NCBI GenBank assembly: GCA_025966355.1
Contig: JAICWZ010000062.1
Span: forward strand, 1-8,569
Length of the DNA stretch: 8,569 nucleotides
Direction: 5' to 3'
DNA from: Thermomicrobiaceae bacterium
GTDB taxonomy: Bacteria; Chloroflexota; Chloroflexia; Thermomicrobiales; Thermomicrobiaceae
How positions within the stretch are numbered: the first letter of the stretch is position 1; every line of letters starts with the position of its first letter. The notes under the pieces were generated by a model. The model searched no databases. It saw only the letters and a list, made by a program, of their open reading frames with translations, and had not been told where the DNA came from. Shown one piece after another: positions 1 through 5,900 of this stretch. The translations under genes and the position numbers were made by a program.

Positions 1-210
1 CGCGAAAAGCTGGCCGCGGCGGGTTTCGGCGACATCGATCTCGAAGTCACCAGTCGCTATCAGGCCGATGATTTCTTCAGCGGCGGCTGTTGCGGTGATT
101 CGTCCGGCGCGAGTTGCTGCGGCGGAAGCGCCGATCTGAGCGCGCTTAGCGATCTGCAGGACGCCGCCGGTCAAATCGTCTCGTCCTTCATCCGCGCCCG
201 CAAACCGTAG
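1..210 (+). CDS. arsM: Arsenite methyltransferase, C-terminal end (partial)
   Basis: An open frame enters from the left edge and ends with TAG at 208-210, giving the last 69 residues. It begins with a helix-strand stretch (EKLAAAGFGDIDLEVTSRY) typical of the last part of a class I SAM-dependent methyltransferase fold. A glycine/cysteine-rich segment with two CC pairs (GGCCGDSS and ASCCGGS) follows, and it ends in SSFIRARKP. Known of the family: bacterial ArsM enzymes methylate As(III) with SAM in the cytoplasm, use cysteines to bind arsenic, often carry C-terminal CC pairs and commonly end in an (A)xxIRARKP-like tail. The SAM-binding core lies outside the window, so the assignment rests on this tail alone. 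Another small-molecule methyltransferase with a metal-binding tail remains possible. The gene converges on the secreted-protein gene, with a long inverted repeat between them. Confidence 0.6.
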   Translation, partial: REKLAAAGFGDIDLEVTSRYQADDFFSGGCCGDSSGASCCGGSADLSALSDLQDAAGQIVSSFIRARKP

Positions 211-225
211 ACGACGTGCGTCGAT

Positions 226-315
226 GGTAGGGGCAACCCCCGGTGGTTGCCCCGGCGGCCTTCGGATAACGTCGTCGATCGGCCACGAGGGCAACCACAG
301 GGGGTTGCCCCTACC
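226..315. repeat. Long inverted repeat between convergent genes (GTAGGGG type, element A)
   Basis: The arms are 226-252 and 289-315, 27 bases each with one mismatch, separated by 36 bases. The outer ends are GGTAGGGG and CCCCTACC. Each arm is itself a small inverted repeat (GGGGCAACC facing GGTTGCCC), so the element can fold as one long stem or as two side-by-side hairpins. It fills the 114-base gap between the arsM stop at 210 and the stop of the minus-strand gene at 325. A role as a bidirectional terminator is inferred from position; neither side has a strong T-run. It could instead be a dispersed palindromic repeat copied around the genome. Confidence 0.85.
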
Positions 316-324
316 GAGATTGCG

Positions 325-984
325 TTAGCCCGAAACGCCGCTCGGTGTGGCGCCGCCGTGCGTATGCGGTGTGGGGCCGCCGTTATTGATCACGTCGGTG
401 AGGCGCGTCTTCAGATTGGCGAGGATCGTCGCCTCCCGCGACTGGGTCAGCTTGCCCGCGGTCACCTGGGCATCCAGCGTCTGCTGAACCTTGGCCGCCA
501 CCGCGTTCACGACGTCATCGACCGTCTTGTTCTGGTCGCTGATGATCTGCTTGAGCGTCTTGCCCGATTTCAGCTGGCTCGACAGATCCTGTGGCGACAT
601 GCCAAGTTCGCTCGCGAGATCATTCCAGGTGCCGAAGCGGAGCAGATCGCGGTCCTGAATGCGTCGGCCGAAGAAGCGCGTGAAGGCGCTCAGGCCATTC
701 CCGTTGTCGACATTCTGCTTCGCCTTGTTCGCCTGATCCTGCGTGATCCGGCCGTTCGCCACCGCGTTATCGATCTCCTGATCGGCGGTCGTCTTCAAGC
801 CCTGCTGCAGCTTGTCCGGCGTGATTCCCAGATTGTTCGCCAGTCGGTTCAGGAACTCCTGCCCGCGGCTCGTCCCACTCGTGGTTGTCGAACCGGCGGC
901 GAAAACGGTCGCCACGCCGCCAACCGCCAGCAGCGCGACGATCGCAACACTCGCGGCCAGCACGACAAGACGTTTACGAGTCAT
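325..984 (-). CDS. Secreted two-repeat protein, YckD/DUF2680-like (function unknown)
   Basis: 219 residues. Residues 1-30 look like a Sec signal peptide: positive start (TRKR), a long hydrophobic core, then VFAAG, with cleavage likely near residue 29-30. The rest is mostly helical and carries two copies of one pattern. Copy one (about 48-90) runs from LANNLGITPDKL through ANGRITQDQANK. Copy two (about 123-191) runs from LASELGMSPQDL through TAGKLTQSREA and contains an extra LKSGKTLKQIISDQNK segment. This 'LGxxPxxLxxxLxxGxTL...GxLTQxQA' pattern is seen in small exported proteins of Firmicutes, Actinobacteria and Chloroflexota resembling YckD; their function is not established. The C terminus has a short HTHGG stretch. 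The start is supported by AGGAGGT (plus-strand acctcct, 989-995) four bases before the ATG. No operon partner is visible. Confidence 0.8.
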   Translation of the reverse strand: MTRKRLVVLAASVAIVALLAVGGVATVFAAGSTTTSGTSRGQEFLNRLANNLGITPDKLQQGLKTTADQEIDNAVANGRITQDQANKAKQNVDNGNGLSAFTRFFGRRIQDRDLLRFGTWNDLASELGMSPQDLSSQLKSGKTLKQIISDQNKTVDDVVNAVAAKVQQTLDAQVTAGKLTQSREATILANLKTRLTDVINNGGPTPHTHGGATPSGVSG

Positions 985-1098
985 CCGTACCTCCTACACA
1001 AATCGTTCGCGCCTCGCGAATCGAGGATCGCTTCACTGTAAGCGTAATGGTCGTATGTAAACCGCACGTAAAAGGGAAGAAGTACATTCGTCTCGCGC

Positions 1099-1127
1099 TT
1101 GCGCGCCCGCAGTCAACCTGCTACGAT
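1099..1127 (+). promoter_or_regulatory. Candidate sigma-70 promoter for the ABC-F leader
   Basis: A -35-like TTGCGC (1099-1104) lies 17 bases before TACGAT (1122-1127), which is preceded by TGC (1119-1121), the TGn extended -10 element. Transcription would start near 1134. The same CTGCTAC(G/C)ATG core recurs in the promoter before the Nudix gene (3224-3234), which raises my confidence that both are real. A transcript from here would run about 270 bases to the terminator at 1374-1411. Confidence 0.45.
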
Positions 1128-1185
1128 GCCTGCCAGCGAAGTCTCTTGATGCGCCGTACGCGTCATATGCAGGAGTATCAGCACG

Positions 1186-1344
1186 ATGGATCGCCGCAGG
1201 GCGGATCGCGACAAATGGGTCAATGTGAGACGGAAGTCAGGCATTTGGGGGCCTGCGATGTCGTACTGTGCCCATTTTTCGGTGCTGCTACAGTATGACG
1301 GCCAGGCCTTGAGTGCGCGATTAGACCCAAGCGCAACGCCGTAG
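1186..1344 (+). CDS. Possible 52-residue leader ORF upstream of the ABC-F gene
   Basis: ATG at 1186 preceded by AGGAG (1171-1175) at a rather long spacing of 10 bases; stop TAG at 1342-1344. The product would start MDRRRADRDKWVNVRR and end SARLDPSATP. I recognise no family, and codon choice (AGA, CTA, TTA, CGA, AAA present) is not typical of the neighbours. Its interest is position: it starts in the leader, spans the candidate antiterminator (1299-1305), and its stop codon overlaps the segment that could sequester that antiterminator (1344-1350). It lies 30 bases before the terminator hairpin. Short upstream ORFs are known to control several antibiotic-responsive ABC-F genes, although those are usually much shorter. 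A second frame (ATG 1167, stop 1296-1298, 43 residues) overlaps it and lacks a ribosome-binding site. It may well be spurious. Confidence 0.22.
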   Translation: MDRRRADRDKWVNVRRKSGIWGPAMSYCAHFSVLLQYDGQALSARLDPSATP

Positions 1345-1396
1345 CCGTCAGAATCAGTCAAGTGAAACCGAAACGTCGTGGGCCAGTAACTGGCCG
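1260..1396 (+). promoter_or_regulatory. Mutually exclusive pairing segments in the ABC-F leader (putative attenuator)
   Basis: Segments seen in the RNA-sense strand: (1) GTCGTACTG 1260-1268 pairs with CAGTATGAC 1291-1299, one G-U, extendable to about 11 pairs. (2) TGACGGC 1296-1302 pairs perfectly with GCCGTCA 1344-1350. (3) CGGCCAG 1299-1305 pairs perfectly with CTGGCCG 1390-1396, the 3' half of the terminator stem. Pairings 1 and 2 both occupy bases needed for pairing 3, so they could act as anti-antiterminators. A further hairpin CAGGC/GCCTG sits at 1238-1255. The topology fits transcription attenuation, but 7-base complementarities also arise by chance in a leader this long. Confidence 0.4.
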
Positions 1397-1411
1397 GCGG
1401 CGTTTTTTGTT
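1374..1411 (+). terminator. Strong intrinsic terminator in the ABC-F leader
   Basis: Stem arms are 1374-1386 and 1390-1402, with a TAA loop. Twelve of 13 positions pair (two G-U, one G-G mismatch at 1380/1396), and the top six pairs GGCCAG/CTGGCC are perfect. TTTTTTGTT (1403-1411) follows immediately, and AAA (1371-1373) can extend the stem into the T-run. It lies 81 bases upstream of the ABC-F ATG and is read in the same direction. It therefore ends either a separate short RNA of about 270 bases or, more interestingly, the ABC-F leader itself. Confidence 0.85.
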
Positions 1412-1491
1412 GCTCCTGTCTCGCCCGCTCCGGCTCGCCCACAACGACACGCACACAACCAGTCGTCAACAGGAGCCGGCAAGGAGTCACG

Positions 1492-3153
1492 ATGCTACTC
1501 ACGCGCTTAGAGTCGATTCAGTTGAGTTATTGCACGCGCGCCATCTTCACCGATCTCAGCCTCAGCCTGAACGACAACGAGAAGATCGGGCTGGTTGGTC
1601 CGAACGGCGCCGGCAAATCGAGTCTGCTTAAAGTGCTAGCTGGCGTTGACAAGCCGCAGGGCGGCGAACGCACGCTGCGCCGCGGCGCGATCTGCGCCTA
1701 TCTGCCGCAGGAGTTCGGCGGAAGCGACGCGCGCAGTGTGATCGACGAGGTGCTGCTCGGCCGCTCCGATCTGCTCGCCATGGAAGCGGAACTGGACGCG
1801 CTCGAAGCGTCGCTAACCGACACCGAACTCGCCGCCGATCTCGATACATTCGGCCGCCTCATCGACCAGCAGATCGCGCTCGTGCAGCGCTATGAAGAGC
1901 GCGACGGCCCTCGCTTTCGCGGCGACGCCGAAACGCTGCTCGTCGACCTCGGATTGCCGCCGGAGTTGCATACGCGGCCGGTCGATGAACTGAGTGGCGG
2001 TCAACGCAAGCTCGTCGGGCTGGCACGTTGCCTGATCGCCAAACCCGACCTGCTTTTGCTCGACGAGCCGGACAATCATCTCGATATCGCGGGCAAGGCG
2101 CGGCTGGAGCAGGTCCTGCGCGCCTATCCCGGTGCCTTCGTGCTCGTTTCGCACGATCGCTACCTGCTGGATGACACCGTTTCGCGCATCGTCGAGATCG
2201 AGGACGGCCGGCTCACGATCTACGAGGGGAACTATTCGAGTTACGCCACCCAGCGTGAGATGGCGCTCCTCAAGCAACAGCAGGATTATGTCGCGCAGCA
2301 GAAGGAGATCAAACGACTGGAAGAGGCGATCGCACGCTTCAAGCTCTGGGCCAGCATCGTGATCGATGAGCGGCATATCAAGCAGGCGCGCAACAAGCAG
2401 CGGCAGATCGACCGTATGGACAAGGTTGAGCGCCCGGTGCTCGAGCGGCGCAAAATGGCGCTCGCCTTTCGTTCGGCGGAGCGTGGCGGCCAGAAGGTGC
2501 TCGAAGCGCGCCATCTCGCCAAGGCGTTCGACGATAATCTCGTGCTGCTCGACGCCGGCTTCAGCCTGCGCCGTGGCGAACGCGCCGGATTGATCGGGGC
2601 CAACGGCGCCGGCAAGTCGGTGCTCTTGCGCCTGTTGCTCGGGCTGGATGAGCCGGACGAGGGTGACATCTGGATCGGTCCATCGATTAATCTCGGCTAC
2701 TACGCCCAGGGGCATGAGACGCTGGATCTGGAACAGACGCCCATCGAGTTCGTGCGCCGCCGCCACGCGCTGCGTGAGGAGCAGGTCGTCGCGCTCCTCG
2801 GCCGTTTTCTCTTCAACTACCGTCAAGCGCGCGGCCCGATCTCGGTGTTAAGCGGTGGTGAGAAGAGCCGCCTGCAACTGCTCGATCTGATGATGAGCGG
2901 CGTCAACTGCCTGATTCTCGATGAGCCGACCAATCATCTCGATATCGCCTCGGCCGAAGTGCTGGAAGCGGCACTCGACGATTTCGACGGCACGGTGCTG
3001 ACGATTTCGCACGATCGCTACTTCCTGGACCGCACCTGCGGCCGAATTCTGGAGCTTGAAGATGGGGAAATTCATGAGTTTCCAGGCGGTTATAGCGACT
3101 ATTTCGCCTGGAAGCAGCAGCGCGAGGCGACAAGACAAGAATCGCGCACGTAA
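1492..3153 (+). CDS. ABC-F family ATPase (ribosome-associated translation factor)
   Basis: 553 residues with two ATP-binding cassettes and no membrane segments, the ABC-F plan. NBD1: Walker A GPNGAGKSS at 36-44, signature LSGGQ at 167-171, Walker B LLLLDEP at 187-193. NBD2: Walker A GANGAGKS at 369-376, signature LSGGE at 453-457, Walker B LILDEP at 474-479. SHDRY switch histidines follow each. Between the domains (about 245-330) lies a charged, helical linker containing KQQQDYVAQQKEIKRLEEAI and KQARNKQRQIDRM, the P-site tRNA interaction motif region. There is no Uup-type C-terminal coiled coil. Family knowledge: ABC-F proteins bind the ribosomal E site and reset stalled ribosomes or displace antibiotics; which applies here cannot be read from sequence. 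NBD1 has DEPDNHLD in place of the usual DEPTNHLD, while NBD2 is canonical. The start is supported by AAGGAG (1481-1486) five bases before the ATG. The leader with a terminator suggests control by attenuation. Confidence 0.95.
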   Translation: MLLTRLESIQLSYCTRAIFTDLSLSLNDNEKIGLVGPNGAGKSSLLKVLAGVDKPQGGERTLRRGAICAYLPQEFGGSDARSVIDEVLLGRSDLLAMEAELDALEASLTDTELAADLDTFGRLIDQQIALVQRYEERDGPRFRGDAETLLVDLGLPPELHTRPVDELSGGQRKLVGLARCLIAKPDLLLLDEPDNHLDIAGKARLEQVLRAYPGAFVLVSHDRYLLDDTVSRIVEIEDGRLTIYEGNYSSYATQREMALLKQQQDYVAQQKEIKRLEEAIARFKLWASIVIDERHIKQARNKQRQIDRMDKVERPVLERRKMALAFRSAERGGQKVLEARHLAKAFDDNLVLLDAGFSLRRGERAGLIGANGAGKSVLLRLLLGLDEPDEGDIWIGPSINLGYYAQGHETLDLEQTPIEFVRRRHALREEQVVALLGRFLFNYRQARGPISVLSGGEKSRLQLLDLMMSGVNCLILDEPTNHLDIASAEVLEAALDDFDGTVLTISHDRYFLDRTCGRILELEDGEIHEFPGGYSDYFAWKQQREATRQESRT

Positions 3154-3203
3154 CACGTTCTCCAGTGGGATTCGTAATAGAGGCCGTATGGATTGCGTGG
3201 GGC

Positions 3204-3233
3204 TTGCCACCTCGGCATGAAATCTGCTACCAT
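3204..3233 (+). promoter_or_regulatory. Candidate sigma-70 promoter for the Nudix transcript
   Basis: TTGCCA (3204-3209) and TACCAT (3228-3233) are separated by 18 bases, with TGC (3225-3227) as an extended -10. The CTGCTACCATG core matches the one upstream of the ABC-F leader except for one base. Transcription would start near 3240, giving a leader of nearly 300 bases before the Nudix start. Confidence 0.5.
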
Positions 3234-3240
3234 GGGGGTA

Positions 3241-3254
3241 CAGAGAATTCTCTG
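3241..3254. promoter_or_regulatory. Perfect 14-base palindrome at the expected transcription start
   Basis: CAGAGAATTCTCTG is a perfect palindrome starting seven bases after the -10 TACCAT, so it covers the expected start site. That is a typical place for a dimeric repressor operator. If transcribed, it would also form a short hairpin at the 5' end of the RNA, which could protect the transcript. I cannot assign a regulator; it does not match LexA boxes I know. Confidence 0.35.
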
Positions 3255-3535
3255 CGGGATCCAGACCGATCTGTAGGTGCCAGAGTTATAGCGGAGACGC
3301 GTAAGTTTGGTGCGTAAGGAGAGGTTCAAGAATTGGAACTTCCACCGGACTCGACGAGCGTCAGTGTCGGCCCATGCGGAGGGGTTCCAACCCGCTAATG
3401 TACAGGCGGCACGGACCTAATCGTTTTCCTACGAAATAGGAACGTCGCTGACGCTGGCAAAGCAGCGTAACAATTTTGAAATTGTTCGGTCGGCACCCGG
3501 GGTCACACCTGGGTGTCGTCTTGTGTGCGGGAGAT
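3255..3535 (+). promoter_or_regulatory. Long structured leader before the Nudix gene (class unknown)
   Basis: About 280 bases without a convincing gene but with several local hairpins. GGGTT/AACCC at 3382-3393. TTCCTA/TAGGAA at 3426-3442 around a CGAAA loop, extendable by CG/CG across a bulge. ACGCTG/CAGCGT near 3450-3467. A perfect 8-pair stem AACAATTT/AAATTGTT at 3469-3486 with a 2-base loop. CGGCACCC/GGGTGTCG at 3491-3518, ending 17 bases before the ATG, where it could mask the ribosome-binding region. No T-run follows any of them, so control, if any, would be at translation or stability. I compared it by eye with common riboswitch, T-box, 6S, SRP and tmRNA signatures and saw no match. Confidence 0.35.
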
Positions 3536-4156
3536 ATGGTGCTCACTCCTCGGATGCGCTGGGCGCGCGAGATTCAGTCGATCGCACAGACCGGCCTCAG
3601 TTATGCGGCCGATCCCTACGACATCGAACGCTACACGCGGCTGAGCCGAATCGCCGCTGAAATGATGGCGAACGACGATCCGTTCGAGATCGAGCGCCTC
3701 TCCAACCTCTTCGCATCCCAAATCGGCCACGCCACACCCAAGATCGACACGCGTGCCACGATCTTTCATGACGACGCGGTCCTGCTCGTCCAGGGGAACG
3801 ACGATGGCGAGTGGTCGTTACCCGGCGGTTGGGCCGATCCCGGCGAATCGCCGAGCGAGGCGATCGCCCGCGAAGTTCACGAAGAAGCAGGCTACACCGT
3901 TTCTGTCGACCGCCTGCTGGCGCTCTACGACCGCGACCGCCACCCGCACCCACCACTCGAGTTCCACGTCTACAAGCTCATCTTCGACTGCACCATCACC
4001 GGCGGCGCGCCAACCACCAGCCTCGAAACGAGCGCTGTGCGCTTCTTCCCACTCTCCGACCTACCTCCGCTCTCGCTCACCCGCATCCTCCCCCAACAGA
4101 TCGCCCGCCTGTTCGAGCTGCATCGGCACCCGAAATGGGGAACGGAGTTTGACTGA
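3536..4156 (+). CDS. Nudix hydrolase with N-terminal helper domain
   Basis: 206 residues from ATG 3536. Residues 8-62 (from RWAREIQSIAQTGLSYAAD to LFASQIG) form the N-terminal helical domain seen in one group of Nudix enzymes active on nucleoside diphosphates linked to another group (ADP-ribose or ADP-sugar type). The Nudix fold follows from about residue 68. The Nudix box is complete at 98-120: G, five residues, E104, seven residues, then REVHEEAGY, matching GX5EX7REUXEEXGU including the metal-binding glutamates. It should hydrolyse a nucleoside diphosphate derivative in the cytoplasm with Mg2+; the substrate is not predictable. Start choice is not firm: GGGAG (3529-3533) is only two bases from ATG 3536, a second in-frame ATG lies at 3554 just before RWAREIQ, and a TTG at 3476 would add 20 residues that do not resemble the family. 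It has its own promoter and leader and converges on the RF3 gene. Confidence 0.9.
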   Translation: MVLTPRMRWAREIQSIAQTGLSYAADPYDIERYTRLSRIAAEMMANDDPFEIERLSNLFASQIGHATPKIDTRATIFHDDAVLLVQGNDDGEWSLPGGWADPGESPSEAIAREVHEEAGYTVSVDRLLALYDRDRHPHPPLEFHVYKLIFDCTITGGAPTTSLETSAVRFFPLSDLPPLSLTRILPQQIARLFELHRHPKWGTEFD

Positions 4157-4173
4157 GGACGAATATGAATAAC

Positions 4174-4245
4174 TCTCGCAGAGGCGCAGAGAGCGCAGAG
4201 ATTCAAACAATAAAAACTCTGCGTCCTCTGCGTCTCTGCGCGAGA
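4174..4245. repeat. Long inverted repeat of 9-base units between convergent genes (element C)
   Basis: The left arm 4174-4200 and right arm 4217-4245 are complementary with a few mismatches and a 2-base bulge, around an A-rich loop of 16 bases (4201-4216). Each arm is built from short tandem units: CGCAGAG repeated three times on the left, CTCTGCGTC-like units on the right. The right arm ends two bases before the RF3 stop codon (4248-4250), and the left arm starts 17 bases after the Nudix stop (4156). From memory, similar CGCAGAG/CGCAAAG-unit palindromes are scattered through many environmental bacterial genomes. Here the element is placed to terminate both convergent transcripts; that role is inferred. 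Confidence 0.85.
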
Positions 4246-4247
4246 AA

Positions 4248-5900
4248 CTACCGCGCCCCGGCCTGCTCCAGCTCCGCCTGGACACCACCAATAGAGGAGA
4301 AGGTAACGGTGGGGTGGTCGTTGATGGCAAAGTCGAGATCCCACTGGTTGCGGAAGAGCATAACGACGTTGCCGTCGCGATCCTCGGCGCGAGAGCGACC
4401 GCGGCGGCCGCCGATCTCGCGAATCTCCTCGGGATCGCCACTCACCCAGCGCACCAGTTCGTAGGAGAGTGGTTCGAGGATCGTCTCGACGCCGTATTCC
4501 GCTTCGAGCCGATAGCGCACCACCTCGAACTGCAGGGCACCGACCGCCGCCAGGATCGGCTCGCGACTGCCGGCTTCGAGCGGATAGAGGAGCTGAATAC
4601 CGCCCTCTTCCTCGATCTGGTCGAGGCCGCGCTGGAATTGCTTGTAACGGTCGGTGCGCGCATTGCGGAGCCGCGCGAAAAATTCCGGCTGGAAGCGTGG
4701 CATCGCGGCGAAGGCACCGTTCTCGCCGGTCGTCACCGAGTCACCGACGGCGAAAAGCCCCGGATTGATAAGCCCGATGACATCTCCGGCGTAGCCTTCT
4801 TCGACGACCTCGCGGTCTTGACCAAAGAGCTTCATCGGCCGGGTCAGGCGTACCTCGCGACCGAGCCGCACATGGTGCACCGCCATGTCCTTCTCAAAGC
4901 GTCCCGAGCAGACGCGCAAGAAGGCGACGCGGTCGCGATGGCGTGGGTCCATATTCGCCTGCACCTTGAAAACGAAGCCGGAGAACACGTCATCGTCGGC
5001 CGGCAGGACGCCGGTTGAAGTCTCACGAGCACGCGGCGGCGGCGCAAGCTTGACGAAGTCGTCGAGGAAGCGCTGCACACCGAAGTTCGTCAGGGCGCTG
5101 CCGAAATAGACCGGCGTCATCTCACCCGCCAGCACGCGCGCTTCGTCGAACTCGAACCCGGCGACGTCGATCAGTTCGACCGTCTCGCGCAGCTTGCCCG
5201 CCGGTGCGGAGCCGATCAGTTCGTCGAGCTTCGCGTCGTCGATGCCGGCCATCTGCACCGGCGCCCGGCGTGCGCCATGCTCGGTTCGATCGAAGCGATA
5301 GACGCGCTCGGCGCCGCGATCGTAGATCCCCTGGAACTCAGGTCCGTCACCGATCGGCCAGTTCATCGGGCAGACGGATAGCCCGAGCGTCTGTTCGATC
5401 TCATCAAGCAGCTCGAGCGGATCGCGCGCTGGTCGGTCAAGCTTATTGATGAACGTGAAGATCGGGATGCGTTGCAGGCGACAGACTTCGAAGAGTTTGA
5501 GCGTCTGCGGCTCGATGCCACGTGCCGCATCGAGCACCATGACGGCAGCGTCAGCCGCCGTGAGCGTGCGGTAGGTATCTTCAGAGAAATCCTGGTGACC
5601 GGGTGTATCGAGCAAGTTGATGCGATAGCCCAGGTAATCGAACTGCAAGACCGTCGATGAGATCGAGATGCCGCGCTCGCGCTCCAGCGCCATCCAGTCC
5701 GAGGCGGTCTGCCGCTGATGTTTGCGCGCCGTGACCGAACCGGCCAGATTGACCGCGCCGCCATAGAGCAGGAGCTTTTCGGTCAGCGTCGTCTTTCCGG
5801 CGTCCGGGTGCGAGATAATGGCGAAGGTGCGCCTGCGCGCGACTTCGCGTTGCAGGTCGCCGGTCGTTGTGGCGCGCTGCTCTGATTGTGTGTCGATCAT
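4248..5900 (-). CDS. prfC: Peptide chain release factor 3 (GTPase)
   Basis: 550 residues if translation starts at ATG 5898-5900. RF3 is a translational GTPase that removes RF1/RF2 from the ribosome after peptide release. The start matches RF3 closely: EVARRRTFAIISHPDAGKTT, with the G1 P-loop HPDAGKTT at 31-38. G2 region RERGISIS at about 74-81, G3 DTPGH at 98-102 followed by DFSEDTYRTLTA (RF3/EF-G type), G4 NKLD at 152-155. The remainder carries the OB-like domain II (VFSGFVFKVQANMDPRHRDR) and the C-terminal RF3 domain (GALQFEVVRYRLEAEYGV). Length is close to E. coli RF3 (529). The frame stays open to a TTG at 6014, but the extra 38 residues do not resemble the family and would begin almost at the predicted transcription start, so the later ATG is preferred although its ribosome-binding site is weak. 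The gene converges on the Nudix gene. Confidence 0.95.
   Translation of the reverse strand: MIDTQSEQRATTTGDLQREVARRRTFAIISHPDAGKTTLTEKLLLYGGAVNLAGSVTARKHQRQTASDWMALERERGISISSTVLQFDYLGYRINLLDTPGHQDFSEDTYRTLTAADAAVMVLDAARGIEPQTLKLFEVCRLQRIPIFTFINKLDRPARDPLELLDEIEQTLGLSVCPMNWPIGDGPEFQGIYDRGAERVYRFDRTEHGARRAPVQMAGIDDAKLDELIGSAPAGKLRETVELIDVAGFEFDEARVLAGEMTPVYFGSALTNFGVQRFLDDFVKLAPPPRARETSTGVLPADDDVFSGFVFKVQANMDPRHRDRVAFLRVCSGRFEKDMAVHHVRLGREVRLTRPMKLFGQDREVVEEGYAGDVIGLINPGLFAVGDSVTTGENGAFAAMPRFQPEFFARLRNARTDRYKQFQRGLDQIEEEGGIQLLYPLEAGSREPILAAVGALQFEVVRYRLEAEYGVETILEPLSYELVRWVSGDPEEIREIGGRRGRSRAEDRDGNVVMLFRNQWDLDFAINDHPTVTFSSIGGVQAELEQAGAR

Noticed and set aside
1113..1502. 129-residue minus-strand ORF between the secreted-protein and ABC-F genes
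   Set aside because: It begins inside the ABC-F coding start, runs across the plus-strand terminator, and has no family resemblance or ribosome-binding site.
1362..1631. Plus-strand ORF starting GTG 1362 across the terminator and into the ABC-F gene
   Set aside because: It overlaps ABC-F codons in another frame, is arginine-rich as expected of a GC-rich shadow frame, and has no ribosome-binding site. A leader-peptide role cannot be excluded but nothing supports it.
3376..3395. T-arm-like sequence (GGGGTTCCAACCC) suggesting a tRNA or T-box
   Set aside because: The T-loop consensus is off, and I find no acceptor, D or anticodon arms at the right distances, nor a T-box GGTGG motif.
3310..3420. 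36-codon plus-strand frame (GTG start) and a 21-codon frame (ATG 3374) in the Nudix leader
   Set aside because: Neither has a ribosome-binding site or recognisable sequence; the region is better described by its hairpins.
226..4245. CRISPR array
   Set aside because: The repeats are inverted pairs at three separate gene ends, not regularly spaced direct repeats, and there are no cas genes.
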